Assembly (NCBI GenBank): GCA_024036415.1
Contig: JAMWET010000756.1
Span: 386,001 to 450,000, forward strand
DNA from: Prochilodus magdalenae
Lineage: Eukaryota; Chordata; Actinopteri; Characiformes; Prochilodontidae
Direction: 5' to 3'
DNA: 64,000 nt
Shown here: positions 61,244 to 64,000 of the stretch, in pieces
Position numbering within the stretch: position 1 is the stretch's first letter
How the letters are laid out: the number at the start of each line of letters is the position of its first letter
The notes under the pieces: model-generated
Seen by the model: only the letters and a program-made list of their open reading frames with translations
Database searches by the model: none
Told to the model about the DNA's origin: nothing
Position numbers and translations under genes: made by a program

Positions 61244-63955
61244 AACCACTGTATTATTCTCCTCACCCCAAACCTAACAGTGTACTTTGAGTTAATTTAG
61301 GAGTTTTCTGTTTGATAGGAATTTTTTGCCAGGTGCGAAAACCAGAAAGCAACTTTCATAGGTAAGTGTTAAATGTTTGTATTACATCTGGGATTGATTT
61401 TTGCAGTGTGCAAGTTTGGAGAGTGGAAGTAGTAAAGGTCAGAGAAAAAGAAAGCCGCTGGGAAACTTCATATATGTTTTGCCATATTTTGTGATAAATG
61501 TCGCAAACTTTTGTTCCCAGGTTGAAGGTTATTTACTATGAGAAGATGTGTTGCCATAATCTGAGCTCATAAAACGTAATGCACTTGATCCAGTAGTAAT
61601 GGTGGTAATGCTGATAATTTGCAATCCTAAAATGCCACTAATCGTCTTTCTTCAGCATCACCATGCACCTTCATTAATGTGACTGTGTGGCATCTTAAGT
61701 AGCTCTAAAGCTGCACTCTTACCATCACTGTGCTTTTAATACTGCTCTCTTTGTGCTGTTTCTAAAAGGAGGGTTAATGCACTGCGCCAGAAACGAGATC
61801 TCTTCCGTGAGGAGGTGAGTATACCTAAGAGAAAATGTCTGGGGAGAGAGTGGACCAACCACACACACTAAGGCACTCTGCGTGTTGACAAAGCTGTCTT
61901 TGTAGAGTTAGCACAAGTGCTACAGCACTAAGAGCTAAGCTCAAAAACGCCTGACGCTGTCATGCCATCTTAGAAAACCAGTGACCCAGTCTGACTGCCA
62001 TAACTGCACACTCAGAGGAAAGACATGGAACTGTGTTATCCGCTAACATTCAAATTAAATGAAAAATGCTCTATACAGCTTCACCAAGTGTATTCGTCAT
62101 TTGTGATATCATGTCATTTGCAGACTTTCAGTGCAGTGTTGTCTGATTCATCTGTTCCTCGAAGTGTTCTACGTAATTACACAGTTCGGGATGCCTCTGC
62201 AGGTAACATACGGAGACACACACGCACGCAGTCAAATATTGTTTAGCTGTTGTCCTAGATTGTGATTAGATTTGCGTTAAACTTTATAAAGTGTGTGTGT
62301 GTATTCTGTTTTCATAGAGTATTGCGGGTGTCTTAATGGTGGCTGGTGTCAGGATGGAGGCCACTGTGACTGTGCTCAGTTCCAAGCTCTGGGAGAGCGC
62401 TGCCAAATCAGTGAGTAATATCAAGTAGACGCATAAAGGGATATGGAAATAAGTCAGAATGAATAACGTGGCCAAATAGTATACCTACTGAGAAGCACTC
62501 TTCTAAGAACCTGAGCTATATATTAAATTAAATCAGGGTAATGAAACAGTAAGCTCAGTTTTAAATGGCTTAATCAGAAGTAATATACAATGTAGCGTTT
62601 CTTTGACCAACTAGTGTGTTTTGTGTGCTGTGGGCTTTTTCTGGCATTGGGTTACCATTGTGCTTGGAGCAAAGTGATCCTGACAAAGAGCCTCTGTATA
62701 TATGTTTAATTAGCCAAGCATAGATCCGCTATAAAGCAACCATGTATGTCCTGAGTAATCAAAGGGTTGGTTTTAAAGACCATTCTTTCAAATGGCCATC
62801 AAGATATTCATTACTGTTATAATGCATATCTTGATGGGCAAAAAAAAACAAAACAAGGCCACCAAGAAATTGTAACATCAATACTGCCTTTAAACTTCAT
62901 AAGCAGGGGTGTGTTTTCATCACTTAGAGTTGACATAATACCTATGTAGTACCTTGTTGCCAGGGCTTTGACTCATTACTCTGATGTCCCTGGTTGTGTC
63001 TTTAATACACTGTAAACTGCCCAGAGATTTGTACAGTATTTAAAACATGTTTAAAACTTTCAATTTAGTAAAAACTTGTAAGGTCTATTACTTATATGTA
63101 TATATATGCATTTAACTATCTACAGACATGCAAATAATGAGAAGTGTTACATACGCATTGTTGAATCTTCTATTTGTTACATTTCTTTTCCTTGATTTTG
63201 ATTTCAGTCCCCAACCTGGGGCAGGACCGGGACGGAATTTGTCGCTCATGGGGTCAGCACCATTTTGAGACATTCGATGGAATGTATTACTACTTCCCTG
63301 GAACATGCTCTTATATTCTGGCCAAAGACTGCCACTCAGTGGAGCCACAGTATACTGTGTGGGTGAGTACCGGATGCTTTATATCCTCCTGTGTACACAA
63401 AGCTGGCCTATAAACCACTAACCCACCAAGTAATGACCTGAGATCTTCTATTTATCCAGACTTTTACAGAATTTCTGTTTATTTAGACTAGCACTAATTT
63501 CTGTTATTGACTTATCCATTAAGACGTCTACTCAGGCACATACATATTTTTGGACCTTAAATCATAGATACAAAAATGAAACTAAAATGAAAGGAAGGTA
63601 TATTTTAGGCCATAATGATAAAATTGAACTTAAAAGCAGTTGAAAAAACATCTGGTGTCCGCTTCAGTAGTTTTGTCCTGGGGCAATACGTTGAAAGGAG
63701 CTAACAGGTAAGCTTTAGTCCCTCTACTTAGCATCATGCATATTGGCCCTCATAGGCTACATTAGAGGAAAGGGGGGAAAAAAACTGTGTAACTATTCAC
63801 CATGTGTCTTTTTTCTTTTTTTATGAATGGCAGGTTCATAACAGTCGTTCATGTCGTGGCTCAGTGTACTCCTGTCCTCGTGCTCTCAGCCTGTTCTTTC
63901 CTAACGAGGAGGAAATCCACATTAGCGGATACCAGGTGCTAAAGGGAGAACAGAG
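60444..63955 (+). CDS. secreted EGF/VWD-domain glycoprotein, otogelin/SCO-spondin-like (5' part, 7 exons, runs off window)
   Basis: Exons: 60444-60516, 61319-61361, 61769-61814, 62124-62202, 62318-62410, 63208-63362 and 63834-63955. All are GT-AG and in phase, giving 203 residues plus 2 nt, and continuing past the window. The start ATG (60444) opens a signal peptide with hydrophobic core [15 protein letters not shown] basic stretch RQKRD (exon 3) fits a furin-type cleavage site. Exon 5 is a six-Cys EGF-like module ([18 protein letters not shown]). Exons 6-7 begin a von Willebrand D domain: [20 protein letters not shown], then [13 protein letters not shown] and [11 protein letters not shown]. 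One EGF followed by VWD near the N-terminus, with the TFDG(x)YYYFPG signature, recalls otogelin, otogelin-like and SCO-spondin, large extracellular matrix glycoproteins. I cannot decide the orthologue from this fragment; mucin or VWF relatives are less likely. Confidence 0.8.
60912..60959. repeat. (ATT)n-(AGT)n trinucleotide repeat
   Basis: ATT units are followed by AGT units with one AGC variant, in intron 1 of the VWD-domain gene. Confidence 0.9.
61183..61243. repeat. (CTAT)n tetranucleotide microsatellite
   Basis: About 15 uninterrupted CTAT units in intron 1 of the VWD-domain gene. Confidence 0.97.
62411..63207. other. intron of the VWD-domain gene
   Basis: GT-AG intron between the EGF exon and the first VWD exon; AT-rich. 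Nothing else recognised. Confidence 0.8.
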
Positions 63956-64000
63956 GTGAGCCTAGACACCCTAACAAACAAACATCAATAAGAGTCAGTG

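Overview
The window is vertebrate nuclear DNA, almost certainly from a ray-finned (teleost) fish. Genes are split by introns with consensus splice sites, noncoding DNA is rich in Tc1/mariner, hAT-like and LINE relics and long dinucleotide tracts, and the protein families match fish or vertebrate relatives. I cannot name the species. An otophysan (catfish, characin or cyprinid type) is only a guess.

Layout. From 1 to about 24.15 kb lies zfhx3 (plus strand): a giant zinc-finger/four-homeodomain transcription factor assembled here from eight coding exons (3223-21953, 3385 predicted residues) plus a 2.2-kb 3' UTR. From 24.2 to 44.7 kb there is about 20 kb without a gene I can support. It holds simple repeats, a dead Tc1-like transposase copy (about 28.8-29.55 kb), a tandem duplication carrying a MITE-like insert in one copy, a 30-bp minisatellite, a CpG-richer patch, and several stretches that look like noncoding regulatory elements.

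From 44719 to 51406 (plus) is an eight-exon cryptochrome/photolyase gene. Its FAD domain has plant-cryptochrome-like features and it carries a long N-terminal extension with a ubiquitin-interacting motif. From 56181 to 53057 (minus) is a complete five-exon gcsh (glycine cleavage H protein), tail to tail with the cryptochrome. From 60444 to the window end (plus) are the first seven coding exons of a large secreted EGF/VWD-domain glycoprotein of the otogelin/SCO-spondin kind, which continues past the edge.

The genes are functionally unrelated: transcriptional control, blue-light sensing or signalling, mitochondrial glycine catabolism and extracellular matrix. ZFHX3 and GCSH both lie on human chromosome 16q, so the zfhx3-gcsh linkage looks like retained synteny, with a cryptochrome between them that I do not know from mammals. 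The most unusual object is the cryptochrome: Asp at the flavin-N5 position, an intact Trp triad, loss of the CPD-photolyase catalytic Glu, a basic NLS-like stretch and an N-terminal UIM suggest a nuclear photoreceptor linked to ubiquitin signalling rather than a repair enzyme. All exon models were made by eye from splice consensus, reading phase and recalled family sequences. No database search was run.
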